DNA from: Astragalus membranaceus
Lineage: Eukaryota > Streptophyta > Magnoliopsida > Fabales > Fabaceae
DNA: 64,000 nt
Reading direction: 5' to 3'
Assembly (NCBI GenBank): GCA_039519185.1
Contig: CM076851.1
Span: 27,714,857-27,778,856, forward strand
This document shows positions 21,758 to 33,052 of the stretch, piece after piece. A program made the position numbers and the translations under genes. The notes beneath the pieces were generated by a model. That model ran no database searches, was not told the origin of the DNA, and was given only the letters and a program-made list of their open reading frames with translations. Position 1 is the stretch's first letter; each line of letters starts with the position of its first letter.

Positions 21758-22844
21758 GTGAACCAAGTGAAGGCGTTGATATCATTGGGTGAGGAAATTT
21801 CTATCTTTATTATAACAATGCTTTCCTCACATACTCCTGAACCCATTTCTGATAAGTCTCCTTCATCTCAGTCCTCCCTTAATGAGAATCAATCCTTTTC
21901 AAACCAAGTTTTCAAAAAGGAAACCTATTTTGAAAATCAATCTTCCTTATCCAAGTTTACCATAGATAAGGAATCCTTAGGAAAGATTTCTACTCTGAGG
22001 AATGAGCTCCTCACAAAGTATGGTTCTTTCAAAAATACCAAGGACACAAAAAACAAAATATCCAGGAGATACAAATTTCTCGAACAAGTAAAATTCAACA
22101 TTCCTTTCTTTGATTGGTTTCATGCTTATACCATCAAGGAAAATATTGACTACCCTTTCCAAACTGACATAGTTGGTACCTTAGACGTGATCACTGTTTG
22201 GCACCTTAAAGATGGTCAAATAGTTTAGTCTGAACTTCCACCCAAAGTCCCCTTTGCTCTTAACAGCAAAGACCAATCTACTCCTGTTTTGGCCCCTTTC
22301 AAAACCAAAACTGAGGAAGGACCTGTCTCTGCCAAAGACATCAGAGACCTCATGGAGCAATCCAATTACACAAACAAATACCTCCAAGCCTTAGGTGATT
22401 CTAATAGTAGTAGGAAAGGCAAAGAAATTTGTCTTGACACTTCTAAAACTGAACCATCTTCATCCTCTACCCAATTAGAGAAACCTCTTTTCAACCCTTA
22501 CAAGGTTTCCAAAACCCTCAAAAATACCCTTCGGCGTATGATCCCAAAGATCACATCAAAAGAGAAGTTGATGACGCCAAAATTGAACTCTTAGCCAAGG
22601 TTAACGAGCAATTAGTTCTCCTTAGAACAACTGCCCCTGACACACCTTCACCTAAGAATAAGGTCATCAATATGCTTGATGAGGCCTCTTCTGATCAATC
22701 AGAAGAAACCAATCCAAAGGCCAAAATTAGTCCTATTATATACAATCCCAAAAACCAATGGAAAAGAGAAACAAAACGTTATTATCCTAGGGCCACGGCC
22801 CCTGACCTGTTACTATTCGAGATATTCAAATTGAAATTAACAAT

Positions 22845-23666
22845 TTGAAAATTGAAATCAAGGATCTTAAACAGAAACAGACTGAGCATCAATCAACCCT
22901 AGATCAATGGAGGATTCATTGGCCTGGGAATGATTCATCTTTTGAAGTACCCGCTTCTGAAGATGATCAAAAGGTAGAAACACCCAATGATGATTTCTTA
23001 GGGATTATCAATTATGTCAAAATACAAAAGTTTTACATAAACGTCAAAATCATCATAGGTGAGTTCACCCTTGAGACAATTGCCCTCTTCGATACTGGGG
23101 CGGACTCTAATTGCATCCTAGAAGGCCTTATTCCTACAAAGTATTTTGAAAAAACCTCTGAGCAACTTAGTGCTGCTAACGGCTCTAAACTCAGAATCAA
23201 CTACAAATTATCTTCGGCTATTATTGAAAACCAAAATTTCAAAATTGACACATCCTTCTTACTTGTTAAGGATTTGAAAAACAAAGTGATCCTAGGAACT
23301 CCTTTCACAAGGTCACTTTTTCCCTTTCAAATAACTGAGGACAGCATTATAGTCCAGCATCTGGGGAAACCCAGTATTTTCAAGTTTCTAAGAAAACCTT
23401 TCATTAGAAACTTGAATCCTATCTCTTACAAAGAAAACCAAATCAATTTTCTTAAAGAGGAAATATCTTTTAAGCACATTGACAATCAGTTGCATAATAG
23501 GGATAATCAACTTAGGGTTAAAGGCCTCTTAGAACAAATCCTATCTACTATTTGTTCTGACCTACCCAATGCTTTCAGGGAAAGGAAGCACCACGTTGTT
23601 GGACTTCCTTATGAAAAGGATTCCAGGATAGGCAAATCCCTACTAAAGCTAGGCCTATCCAAATGA
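22845..23666 (+). pseudogene. Pararetroviral protease segment
   Basis: 273 codons. A short coiled-coil-like start (IEIKDLKQKQTEHQS) precedes a retropepsin fold with active-site D-T-G-A (ALFDTGADSNCILEG) and the later KVILGTPFTRSLFPF, which matches the conserved I-LG-P motif. It ends with a linker to RT (LLEQILSTICSDLPNAF). The downstream RT is in another frame, overlapping by 4 bp, so fusion is lost in this copy. Confidence 0.72.
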
Positions 23667-24346
23667 ACCAAGAACTCCTTCTTGTTTGTCAGAAGGAAAT
23701 CAAAGACCTTCTGGCAAAAGGGCTCATTCGCAAGAGTAAAAGCCCTTGGTCTTGTTCTGCCATTTATGTCAATAAACAGGCTGAGATAGAAAGAGGAACC
23801 CCTACACTAGTCATCAATTACAAACCACTCAATCAGGCTCTTTGCTGGATTAGGTACCCTATACCTAACAAAAGGGATCTCCTCAAGAGACTTCATGATG
23901 CAAAGATCTTTTCAAAATTTGACATGAAATCTGGGTTTTGGCAAATACAAATCAAAGAAGAAGATAGGTACAAAACTGCCTTCACTGTCCTGTTTGGTTA
24001 ATACGAATGGAACGTCATGCCCTTCGGTTTAAAAAATGTTCCTTATGAATTTCAAAACATCATGAATGAAATTTTCAATCAGCATCAAAAATTTGCCATT
24101 GTCTATATTGATGATGTTTTAATTTTTTCCCAATCTTTTGACCAACATGTCAAACACATCAGCACTTTCATTTCCATAATCAAAAGAAATGGCCTTGCTG
24201 TCTCAAAAACAAAAATCAATCTTTTTCAAACAAAAATTAGATTTCTTGGTCACAACATCCATCAAGGAACTATTGTCCCCATTAGTAGAGCTATTGAGTT
24301 CTCTGATAAATTTCCTAACCAAATTATTGACAAGACTCAATTATAA
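23663..24346 (+). pseudogene. Pararetroviral reverse transcriptase segment
   Basis: RT motifs in order: KGLIRKSKSPWSCSAIYV, TLVINYKPLNQAL, FDMKSGFWQIQIKEED, MPFGLKNVPYEFQNIMNE, and the catalytic IVYIDDVLIFS. A TAA at 24001-24003 splits it in the middle of the palm. Another stop at about 24344 precedes the RFLGCL motif. Nothing recognisable of RNase H follows. Confidence 0.8.
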
Positions 24347-24379
24347 AGATTTTTAGGTTGCCTAGACAGATGTTCATAC

Positions 24380-24857
24380 CAATGTTGTCAAACAAGTCAA
24401 ATCTCAAGTTAAAGAACTTCCTTGTCTTTACCTCCCCAATCCCGAAGTCAATTAAACACTTCTTCTTGTAAGCCTACTTCTTCTTCTTCTTCAATTAAAC
24501 ACTTCTCTCTCTAGTCAATTAAACACTTCTTGTAAGCCTACTTCTTCTTCTTCTTCTTCTCCTTGTCAATTAAACACTTCTCTCTCTAGTCTAGTAAGAA
24601 GTCAGATCTTGTAAGCCTACTTCTTTTTCTTCTTCAATCTCAGTTCTTCAATCTTGTAACTCATAGACAGTTCTCTGTCTTTCATGGAAGGCTTTGCCTC
24701 CTAACATATCTATATTATAGTTTTCTGTCTTTAATTTATTTAATTTTGTTGCATTCTGTATGCTACCTACTTCTCTTTCTGTCTCTTAATTATTTTTAAC
24801 TTCTGATTTCGATCCCTTACTGCATATATATATATAGGGAACAGTATATTATAATTT
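24380..24857. repeat. CTT-rich region with imperfect tandem repeats
   Basis: TCAATTAAACACTTCT and TTGTAAGCCTACTTCTTC units recur three to four times between about 24445 and 24630, embedded in (CTT)n runs. This pyrimidine-rich tract follows the pararetrovirus relic and could be part of its leader or an unrelated repeat. A short TA run is at 24824-24835. Confidence 0.6.
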
Positions 24858-25141
24858 GGCTTAAATATGTTTTAGGCCCCTGCAAATATAGGGTGTTTTG
24901 GTTTAAGCCCCTGCAAAATTTTTTTTTTGTTAAAAGCCCTTGCAAAATGACATATTTTGTTATAAGCCCTTCTATGACTAAAATGTTAGCCTTAACATGG
25001 AATGCTATGATTGCTGGATATGTTGAGAAGGGCTTATAACAAAATATTTCATTTTGCAAGGGCTTTTAACAAAAAAAAAATTTTGCAGGGGCTTAAACCA
25101 AAACACCCTATATTTGCAGGGGCCTAAAACATATTTAAGCC
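24858..25141. mobile_element. Mutator-type MITE with long inverted repeats, 284 bp
   Basis: Two arms of about 110 bp are near-perfect inverted repeats. The left starts GGCTTAAATATGTTTTAGGC and the right ends CCTAAAACATATTTAAGCC. The 9-bp duplication TTATAATTT flanks it (24849-24857, 25142-25150). A 9-bp duplication and long TIRs are the Mutator signature. A transcript would fold into a long hairpin. It shares its terminal sequence with the larger element at 28701. Confidence 0.88.
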
Positions 25142-25252
25142 TTATAATTTTGATTGATGCGTATAATGATATAATCTGAACTGTTAACTTTAATCTGATG
25201 GTTATAATTAAGAGTTCTCACCTTTCATGGTCAGAACTAGTTCTCACCTGAT

Positions 25253-25253
<1 letters not shown>

Positions 25254-25333
<80 letters not shown>
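25254..25333. repeat. (CT)n(TA)n compound microsatellite
   Basis: About 30 bp of CT dinucleotides run directly into about 50 bp of TA dinucleotides. Confidence 0.95.
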
Positions 25334-25336
<3 letters not shown>

Positions 25337-25567
25337 TGAGGAACAACTTACTCCAAGAGTAACTCTTGTAGAGTTACACCACTTAATATATCCTTGTAAA
25401 CATTAATTTTATCGATCCAACCGTTGAATTCTTTTATATAGGGAGCATATCTAGTGAGAATGGAAATTTTATGTGAGAGGTGAGAGGGGCTTTTGTCAAC
25501 CATTAGATCCAAATGGATGGCTCATATTAAATGCTATCGTTAAGTTTTCTTTTGACATAAAATGCTA

Positions 25568-25689
25568 CTCTTTTCGGTCCCTATTATAAGAAAATTTTAT
25601 AGTTTTAGGTTCATTGAATAGGTCAGATACATCAGTTATTCAATGAACCTAAAACTGTAAAATTTTCTTATAATAGGGACCAGAGGGAG
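25568..25689. mobile_element. Stowaway-type MITE, 122 bp
   Basis: Arms of about 50 bp form an inverted repeat (left CTCTTTTCGGTCCCTATTAT, right ATAATAGGGACCAGAGGGAG), flanked by TA on each side (25566-25567, 25690-25691). The TA target and CTCCCTC-type ends are those of Tc1/mariner Stowaway MITEs. Confidence 0.85.
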
Positions 25690-25789
25690 TATCATTAAAG
25701 TACTCACGTGTCTTAATTTCTTTTGTCATTTCCTAAACAAATTGCCATTTTTATTAAAAAAACGGAAATACTAAATCCCCCAAAGAACA

Positions 25790-26152
25790 AACCTGTTCTA
25801 GACTGGGCCAGGAGGCCCAACTCCAGCTTTGGGCCCTAAATCAGCCCACTTACTTGGGTCCAGCTCTAGTGCAACTCAGCTTATACATGCCTTCCAGACA
25901 CCAACGACAGGGATACACCCAGACGATCCAACAGACTAGGGAAGGCCCGGTGTTTATAAATACGGGCCCACCCTGCAGAAAAAGGTACATTATTCATTCA
26001 TTGCTTCACTCTGAGATTCTCATATACTGACTTGAGCATCAGATTGGCTTTGTAGGTACCACACCCGGGGTAGACTTCCAGATCCGACCTCGAGTAGGAG
26101 CCCTACCAACTGCTGACTCAGACAGACCCGAGCAAAGGCAAGGTACAGTAGA
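25790..26152 (+). repeat. Probable 5' LTR of a Ty3 Tat-type remnant
   Basis: A GC-richer block contains a plus-strand TATA box TTTATAAATA (25953-25962) and a leader. It ends before TTGCCAATCACGGTGGGA, which resembles a decayed Tat-type primer site. The exact start is uncertain and no 3' LTR is present. Confidence 0.5.
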
Positions 26153-26431
26153 TTGCCAATCACGGTGGGAGATATCTTTCTTTCAGCTTATCTTTTCTCC
26201 TTTGAATTCTCTCCTGCATCCAATGACACCACGAGGTATACCTTGAGTCTGAAGCATTTTCGTGGCTCAACCTTGGTCGTTGACATGCCTTAGGGCGTTA
26301 TAGTAACTCTAACCAACACCGAAGTGCAAATCCCGGCTCCGCAGCCATAGGTCCCCACCTCGACAACAACTCAATCATCGATCGCCTCTGCGACACCGCA
26401 AGAATCGCGGGTCAGGCTCTTCCCGAGTCTT

Positions 26432-26451
26432 CCCCCCCCCCCCCCCCCCCC
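26432..26451. repeat. Poly-C run
   Basis: Twenty consecutive C residues in the leader of the Ty3 remnant; unusual in this AT-rich context and prone to length error. Confidence 0.95.
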
Positions 26452-26579
26452 AACTTCGCCCGACAGCACCTACTGTCCTGAAGAGTCTCCAAGTAGGAGT
26501 TTGTCACTCGCATCGTCTAACTCGCGCCATAAGTCACGATGTCGGGCCAAGTCCCCCAGATGACGCCGTCAACGCTCTA

Positions 26580-27535
26580 GGTCCGGGTCGTCCCGAGGCA
26601 GACCCTTCACTAGAAAGATCGATGATTATCCAATTCCGAAGGTGCTGGAGAACCCCCCTGTCCTAAACATGTATGACGGGACCGGGGACCTTGGTAGCCA
26701 CTTGGCCTACTTTGGTCTGATGATGCAATATCGGGGTGCGAGGGAACCCGTCAAATGCAAGATTTTCACCCTCACCCTTGAGAAATTTGCGCTTTCTTGG
26801 TTTCAAGACTCAAGGTCAAACTCAGTCTCGTCCTGGGGACATCAAGTGTAGTTATTCTCTGCACGCTTCACCGCCTCCAGACTTAAGCCTAAGTATGAGG
26901 AGGTTCTAAGGTCAGGCAGAGCGAGAAAGAAACAGATAGAGAATATGTCGAGAGGTATAACAAGGAAGCAGCTAATGTCAAAATCTTGGAAGACAAGATG
27001 AGACTCTTTTGGATGAAGAACGGTCCAGAAAGGAAGATTATTCCAGGTTGACATCGAGGTTAACAAGCCCTGGGATCTGGGAGACTTCCTCCGCAGATCC
27101 CAAAAACACATGGACTATGAAGAAGATGTCTTAGCCATCAAAGCAATTGCCAAGCCAGGACTTGACAGAGAAGCAGAGCCCAGGGGCGACTCCTGACAAA
27201 AGAAGGACTCAGGAGGGGCACAACGCAAATTCCGACCCCGTCGATTCAACGAGCATACCCTCTTGAACACAACTCGGGCAAAGATTCCCGCCGAATGTGC
27301 CAACACGGAATTGAGAGACGTCAAAAGACCTGAACCTCTGGTGCTTAGGGAAGGCCAGACTCCCTCCAGGAAATATTGTCGTTACCATCAAAGCAACGAC
27401 CACGATATTAATCGTTGCATCGCCTTGAAGGACGACATTGAGGAGTTGATTAAGAAACGAAAGCTCTCACAGTACGTAAAAAAGGAAAAAGGAGATACCT
27501 GTGGCAGTCGGAAGAGATCTAGGTCGCCCTGAAAG
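26580..27535 (+). pseudogene. Ty3 Tat-type gag remnant
   Basis: The plus strand reads a gag start (VLENPPVLNMYDGTGDLGSH, FTLTLEKFALSWFQDSRSNS). After frame shifts it continues to a nucleocapsid-like segment CRYHQSNDHDINRCIALKDD and a basic end. The CRYH...C arrangement is the Tat-type variant of the zinc knuckle. Multiple frameshifts (about 26850, 27050, 27200) make it non-functional. It belongs with the LTR at its left and the protease/RT to its right. Confidence 0.72.
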
Positions 27536-29159
27536 GGTAAGATGGTGATTAATGAGGTCGACAAGACCTCTAAAGAGGATGATAGTGGCTCCGATGATAA
27601 GGCAGGCACCCGAAAGTCCAAAGGAAGAACAGTCCCCATGGTTATCTTAGGAGGATGTCCTATTGAGGGTGGCAAAACAAACAAATCAATGAATAGAAGG
27701 TGGAAGGAGATAATGACTGTTTCCTCCACATCAACACCCAAGGTCGCCCCTAGCTTTCGAGGACCAGGACCTCCTGGATGGGAATCCAAACAAGTATATC
27801 CCACTCTTGATCACGGCCGTGATGGCCAACTTTGAAGTCAGGAGGATCCTGTGGACCAAGGCAGCTTTGCCGACATTATTTTCGTCGACCTACTCAAAAT
27901 ACTAAACATCCGTTGAAGACCTCACCCCATACCGGGGTACTAACCTGTCCGGGTTCAATGGCTCGATGAGCAGACCGTTGGGTTACATTGAACTGATGAT
28001 CACATATGGTGATCCTGATTATGTCGAACCTTTATTTCGTACTGTGAAGACGCCTTTCCTAGTCCTCCCATGCAAATCTGTATACCAGTGCATAATTGGG
28101 AGGCCGATGTTGGGTAGGCTCAGAGCGGTGGCATCCATAGTCCACCTGAAGATGTAGTTCTACACCTTGGACAATGAGATCGCGACTCTCCAGGACGACC
28201 TGGAATCAGCTTGCAAGTACCACTATATGAGCCTCAAATCTATACAAGAGCCCAAGGTTGAGGAAAAACCGGACAAGAAGGCGGGAAAGGAAACTGAGGT
28301 CAACTTAGATGACTTAGATGCCCGGTATGACCCGGGCATTGACGAAGAAGAATGCGATGACACCCTAGCTAAAGAACTCAAGAAGCGGATTAAAAAGCCC
28401 GAGCTGGATGGTGAGTTCATCTCAATACAGTTGGGCGATGACCCCGTCAAGACCGTCAGGATTGGATCTGACCTTCCTGATGAGGAAATGAAGAAGCTCA
28501 CCCAGTGCTTGAAACGACATGCTGACCTCTTTGCCTGGTCCGCAACAGACATGCCCGGGATATCACCCGAGGTGGCCTGCCATCACCTTGCTGTAGACCC
28601 CAAGGCCAAGTGGGTCGCCCAGAAGAGGCGAGTTCAGAAGGAAGACAAGGTTGAAGCTGCAACCAAGGAGGTGCAAGACCTCATAGATGCAAATTTTGTA
28701 GGCTTAAATATGTTTTAGGCTCCTGCAAATATAACGTGTTTTGGTTTAGCCCGTTGCAAAAAACGTTTTTTAAAAAACTCTTTGCAAAATACAGATTTTT
28801 GATTTAGGCCCTTCTGTTAACTCAACTTTACAAAAAACGCTGACGTGTCTAACAGAAGTATGACTTGTATATTTTTTTTCTTTTCTAATTTTTTTTATGA
28901 TGAGTTGGCAGTCAACCATGTATTAAATTATGAAAATAGAAATTCATTTTCTTTATTTTTTATTCTCTCCATCTTCCTCGTCTTCTTCATTCCTTGCACC
29001 TTCAACAAATCAAACACAACTAAAAAACACACGAAGAACTTTTGTAAGAAAAAAAACAGAAAAAGAGGAAATCCCTAAATTCCTAAATCCCTAATTTCCC
29101 AAATCCTTCAATCTTCTTCAACCTTCAACCTTTATTCCCCAAATCCCTTAAAGGATTGC

Positions 29160-29365
29160 CAAATCTTGGAAATACAACTCTTGTAGTAACCAAAATCTTA
29201 TAATTTGATTTCTGGAATTTAAAATTCTCAACAATGGCTTCTGAACCAATTAATTGTATCTTCATCAGTTTGAAACTCAGGCACACGTTGGTATCCACAA
29301 TGTTTAAATAAAGTCCGAACAATAGTCTTCAAGTTGTGGGTGTTTTTGGGACCATCACAAAGAAG
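29160..29365 (-). pseudogene. Captured NB-ARC fragment of an RPW8-type (NRG1/ADR1-like) resistance gene
   Basis: The minus strand gives SNIFFVMVPKTP (RNBS-A-like), then in a shifted frame LKTIVRTLFKHCG and PEFQTDEDTIN, and then SEAIVENFKFQKSNYKILV followed by TTRVVFPRFGNP (RNBS-B). The order and spacing match the NB-ARC domain of RPW8-class helper NLRs. The kinase-2 region between PEFQTDED and SEAIVENF has been deleted. Frame changes make it non-coding. It is a transduplicated piece, not a gene. Confidence 0.7.
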
Positions 29366-29388
29366 ATGTTGCTATCAAACTTGCCTAA

Positions 29389-29631
29389 TCAAAACCAAAC
29401 AACTTTAATAACAAGAAGCATTTGAACACTACCAATCCATGAGACCGTGGGTATGTTTCCTTTAAGCTTATTTCTAGAAAAATCAATGTGGGTTTTCAGA
29501 TCTTGATGACAGTTGGGTTTCCTCTTCCAGAAATGGTGGAGCTCGTTGATTGTGTGAGGAAGAATTGGTGATGGAGGAGTGGGAGAGAGAATAGAGGAAG
29601 AAGATGATGAAACTGGAAATAGGGTTTTCAT
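29389..29631 (-). pseudogene. LRR-like gene fragment inside the Pack-MULE
   Basis: An 80-codon ORF begins MKTLFPVSSSSSSILSP and contains a leucine-rich-repeat-like phrase THIDFSRNKLKGNIPT, as in plant LRR receptor proteins. Only one repeat is visible, so the assignment is tentative. It may be a chimera joined to the NB-ARC piece. Confidence 0.45.
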
Positions 29632-30166
29632 CTTTTAAGCCTTTTTTTCTTTTAATATTTTAATCTTTTATTTTTATTTAATCTACAGTCACTATGTTAA
29701 AACACACGTGGCATTCAGGTTGTCAGTTTTTTAACGTCACCTTAACGGTACTCTAACAGAAGGGCTAATATCAAAACAGTGCATTTTGTAAGGACTTTTT
29801 ATTAATTTTTTTTGCAGGGGCTTAAGCCAAAACACACTGTATTTGCAGGGGCCTCAATCATATTTATGCGAATTTTGTAAAAGAAATTAAGTACACAACT
29901 TGGTTGTCCAATGTAGTCCTTGTGGAAAATGGCGAATGTGTATTGACTATACTGATCTCAATAGGTTGTGTCCAAAGGACGCCTTCCCCGTCCCCAGTGT
30001 AGATAAATTAGTTGATATCGCTTCCGGTTTTTGTTTATTGTCTTTCATGGATGCCTACTCGGGATACAATCAAATCCCGATGTTTTTGCCCAACCAACAA
30101 AAAACGGCGTTCATGACAGATAAAGGCAGAGGTAACCTTTTTCGAAAGGATGTTGTGGGGAGCTAA

Positions 30167-31252
30167 TACCTTCCCCACACATAAACGACTCCCGAATCCA
30201 AAATCAGGTTTTCAAGACCATTTTCTTTTTAAATGGATTTTTCAATACTTTTCCTTATAATTAAACTTTAATGGCGACTTCATTGAACACGAGGAATCCT
30301 CCAGATGTTTCGGGTACAACAAACACATACCAATAACACCCATTCCAGAAACCTTAGTGTTTAGCTGTTTTATGTTTTATGCTTTGAATAAACCTGCTAG
30401 ATGTTGCAGCATCAGTCATAGCATCAACCATTTGTGTTAGAAGTTTTAAATTTTGTCAATGTCAGTCGTTTTTATGTTTAGTCTTGTGTAGTCAATTAGG
30501 CCTCTCCCGTTAGGATTGCATGAGCAATGGGGACACTGCTGGGTCTTAAGTTGGGGGGAGGACCTAAAGTGTTTAAATGTCAATGTCAGTCGTTTTTATG
30601 TTTTGATGAATTAGAAGCATGATCAACTGCAATTCCTTGTTTCTCAATAATAGAATTTGTGTCTTATTGGGCTAAATTTAATGATGATTGATTGTATATG
30701 TGTAGAGTAGCCTTGTTTGAACAATGACTAGTCTTATTGCTGCTTCTACACTTAAACCCTAGACTTAGGGAGGAACTTAGTCAGCTAGAAACAAATTGAT
30801 GCTAAAGATGGTGTTAAGTGGATCTACAACAATGCCAAGCATTTACTAAAAACTTAGAATAGCATATGAAACTAAGTTTGGGGGTGCATCAGTTATATTG
30901 AGGCTAAGCATGAAGAATGTAGAAGGTCAGTGTACTAATCTTTAAGCTTAAAAAAATGATGAATAGAATAGGTTGACTACCAAGTAGGGAGGCCATTCTG
31001 CGGGTGACACATTGTGGTTTCAGTCAAAAAGTAGTCAGCCTAGAAAAAGAAAAGGAGAAAATTGATGTTGTAGCATAGAATATTGCAGCATCAGAAGACA
31101 GGAAAGAAAGGATAAAAAAATCAATAGTAGTGCACTCGCCAGTAATCTGAATTGCCTATTATAGCGGACAAAAACAACCTCAACATTTAGTTTTAAATAA
31201 TTATTATAGGCAAAAACATAAAATAACTTGTTTGTGAAAACCTTCGCAACTT
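30167..31252. other. Non-coding retroelement-derived sequence
   Basis: No protein is recognisable. Purine tracts such as AAGTTGGGGGGAGGACC (about 30550) and AAGTTTGGGGGTGC (about 30874) look like Ty3 polypurine-tract regions. This may therefore be 3' UTR debris of one or two Ty3 elements. It ends at the ATAGC duplication of the copia element. Confidence 0.5.
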
Positions 31253-31257
31253 ATAGC

Positions 31258-31878
31258 TGTGGGGTCCAGCCATTGCCACGTGGTCAGCTTATTGGAAGGT
31301 TGCATGTGATGACAAGTAGCAAGGTGTATGGTGTACACGTGGTGTAGTGCATGAGTAACACATGTTGTGGTGCATGCATTGCAAGAGACACATGGTGTAG
31401 TGCATGCATTGCAAGAGACACTTGGTGTTTTGCATGGAAGGCAAATGACAAGTGTCTTCATGCATGTAAGGCAACTTTGGCTTGCCTCTCCTATATATAA
31501 ATAGGACGATGACCAAGCATTATCAACATACCACAAGAGAAACACAATAAGAAGCAAGAGAGAAAGAGAGAAGAGTGATTCTCATAGAGAGTTTCTTTGT
31601 GAGAGAAATTGTGAGCCAATTTGTGAGAGTGTTATTCCTTACAAATTGAGAGATACATTGTAGTAAGATCCACCTAAGGGTGAAGTTGTTGTATTCCCAT
31701 TATCATTATAGTGGAAGTTTAAGAGGCCTACGGGTCCCGTGGTTTTTCCTTTCTCACATTGAGAAGGTTTTCCACGCTAAAATTCTCTTTGTGTCATTAC
31801 GCTTATTTTTTCACGTTTCTGCTAGTGCCTATTTTGAGTTTCACGAAGGAGGGAAATTATGGAGGCCATTTCCCAACA
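31258..31878 (+). repeat. 5' LTR of the copia element
   Basis: 621 bp. U3 has a tandem duplication built on TGCATGCATTGCAAGAGACAC (about 31370-31425). The TATA box is TATATATAAATAG (31492-31503). Confidence 0.93.
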
Positions 31879-31879
31879 G

Positions 31880-32210
31880 TGCTATATCAGAGCTCGGTTT
31901 GAGCTCTGGGATACTACGGTGTTGTACTCATAAGAAAGTTCTTAGTATGCTCTGTGGTTGCAACGTTGTTTGATCTTCCACATCAGAAAAGAACTATTAT
32001 TGTTGGAATGAAATTGTAGTATTGCGAAAGTGTGTCTTGGTAAGTTCTGGCTAAGGAAAGACTTGGTATTTAAGTGTGTCAATATTGACCCACCTCTCTT
32101 TCCTGGGAACTTCCTAGTTGCACTATTCACAAACTACGGTGACTATTCCAATGTGCGACACTATTTACAAAATCTCCTAGTTGGAGGAAATACTTTCCCG
32201 TGTTCTCAAG
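31880..32210 (+). other. Copia primer-binding site and leader
   Basis: GCTATATCAGAGCTC directly after the LTR resembles the initiator-tRNA-Met site TGGTATCAGAGC of copia elements, with changes at the 5' side. The leader to the gag ATG at 32211 encodes nothing recognisable. Confidence 0.65.
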
Positions 32211-33052
32211 ATGGAGAGCTCTATCAGTCATGATGGAGATATGTTTAAGCTGACTGCTGACAATTATACCTATTGGAAGCCGCTGATGGAAGACCACATA
32301 TATTGAAAAGATTTGCATGAGCCAATCTCCCAGAAGGACAAGCCCGGGGGATGGAAGAAAAAGTGTGGGAGCTCCAAAATCGGAAGGCAGTAGCCATGAT
32401 CAGAAAATACATAGACATAAGTTTGTTCGAGCATGTGTCAACTTATACCAATGTGTATGAGTTGTGGACGAAACTTGAATCATTGATTCAAAAGAAGACG
32501 CCGAGGAACAAAGCCCACCTTGTTAGACGACTGGTGAAGTTGGAGTACTCAGACGGCCAAAATATGATCGAGCATCTGAATACCTTCAAAGGTATTGTGA
32601 ATCAACTGACGAAAGCTGACATGAAGATAGATGATGAGTTGCAAACTTTTCTACTCCTAAGTTCTCTACCTGAGAGTTGGGACACTTTAGTCGTCACTCT
32701 CAGTAACTCTGCTTCAGACAGAAAACTTGTCGTAGATTCTGTTACAGATTCCTTGCTAAATGAAGAGTCAAGACGGAGGGAAAGAGGTTTCAACAACCAG
32801 TTTGAAGCCAACGTTGTTGACAACAGAGGAAGGAGTAAGAATCGTGAAAGAGGAGGTCGTGGGAGATCACAAGCTAGATCCAAGTCTCACACAAGACTAA
32901 GTTGTTTTTATTGTGGCAAACCAGGCCATAGAAGACCTGAGTGCAGATTCTTAAAGAGAGATCAACAGGCTGGAACAGTCCATCCTAATCTGATTAACCC
33001 AAAGAAGAATAAGGAAGATGGAACTACAACTGCAGTAGCCTCGAATGAATAG
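32211..33052 (+). pseudogene. Copia gag
   Basis: The likely start is ATG 32211 (MESSISHDGDMFKLTADNYT). TGA at 32304-32306 interrupts it and a 1-bp shift near 32342 moves it to the long ORF from 32351. That ORF has the UBN2-type gag core (YELWTKLESLIQKKTPRNKA, LVRRLVKLEYSDGQNMIEHL, FLLLSSLPESWDTLVVTLSN) and a CCHC knuckle CFYCGKPGHRRPEC after an Arg-rich linker. TAG at 33050-33052 precedes the protease in the same frame. Confidence 0.88.

Larger units (their letters stand above)
21758..24366 (+). pseudogene. Broken endogenous pararetrovirus (Caulimoviridae-like) polyprotein region
   Basis: A series of plus-strand pieces forms one viral-like polyprotein region. An N-terminal part (21758-22228) ends in TAG and a polar segment follows (22229-22840, several frames). 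A protease comes next (22845-23666, active site LFDTGADSNCI), then RT (23663-24346). The RT motifs KSGFWQIQIKEEDRYKTAF and YEWNVMPFGLKN are much closer to plant pararetroviruses than to Ty3 elements. No integrase follows, which also fits. Breaks: TAG at about 22226, frame changes near 22600 and 23663, TAA at 24001, TAA at about 24344. RNase H is truncated at about 24366. It is an inactive genomic relic; the virus genus is not assigned. Confidence 0.75.
28701..29870. mobile_element. Mutator-type element carrying gene fragments (Pack-MULE), 1,170 bp
   Basis: The ends are imperfect inverted repeats, left GGCTTAAATATGTTTTAGGC and right ending CCTCAATCATATTTATGCG. A perfect 9-bp duplication AATTTTGTA flanks it (28692-28700, 29871-29879). 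The left terminus matches the MITE at 24858 closely, so they are one family. It lies inside the Ty3 RT reading frame. The interior holds an NB-ARC fragment and an LRR-like ORF, both on the minus strand. No transposase. Confidence 0.85.
27540..30150 (+). pseudogene. Ty3 Tat-type protease and RT remnant, split by a Mutator-type insertion
   Basis: Protease-like sequence with several shifts (27542-28157, e.g. LVLPCKSVYQCIIGRPML) leads to the protease-RT linker. The RT start follows (28167-28691: DEEMKKLTQCLKRHADLFAW, HHLAVDPKAKWVAQKRR, EVQDLIDANFV). The insertion 28701-29870 interrupts it. RT resumes at 29880 (WRMCIDYTDLNRLCPKDAF, SFMDAYSGYNQIPM). It breaks off at about 30150, before the catalytic YIDD box. 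RNase H, integrase and the 3' LTR are absent. Confidence 0.82.

Noticed and set aside
31204..31557. Cys-rich ORFs on the minus strand, repeated at 60352-60672
   Set aside because: They arise from the duplicated TGCATTGCAAGAGACAC motif of the copia LTR U3.
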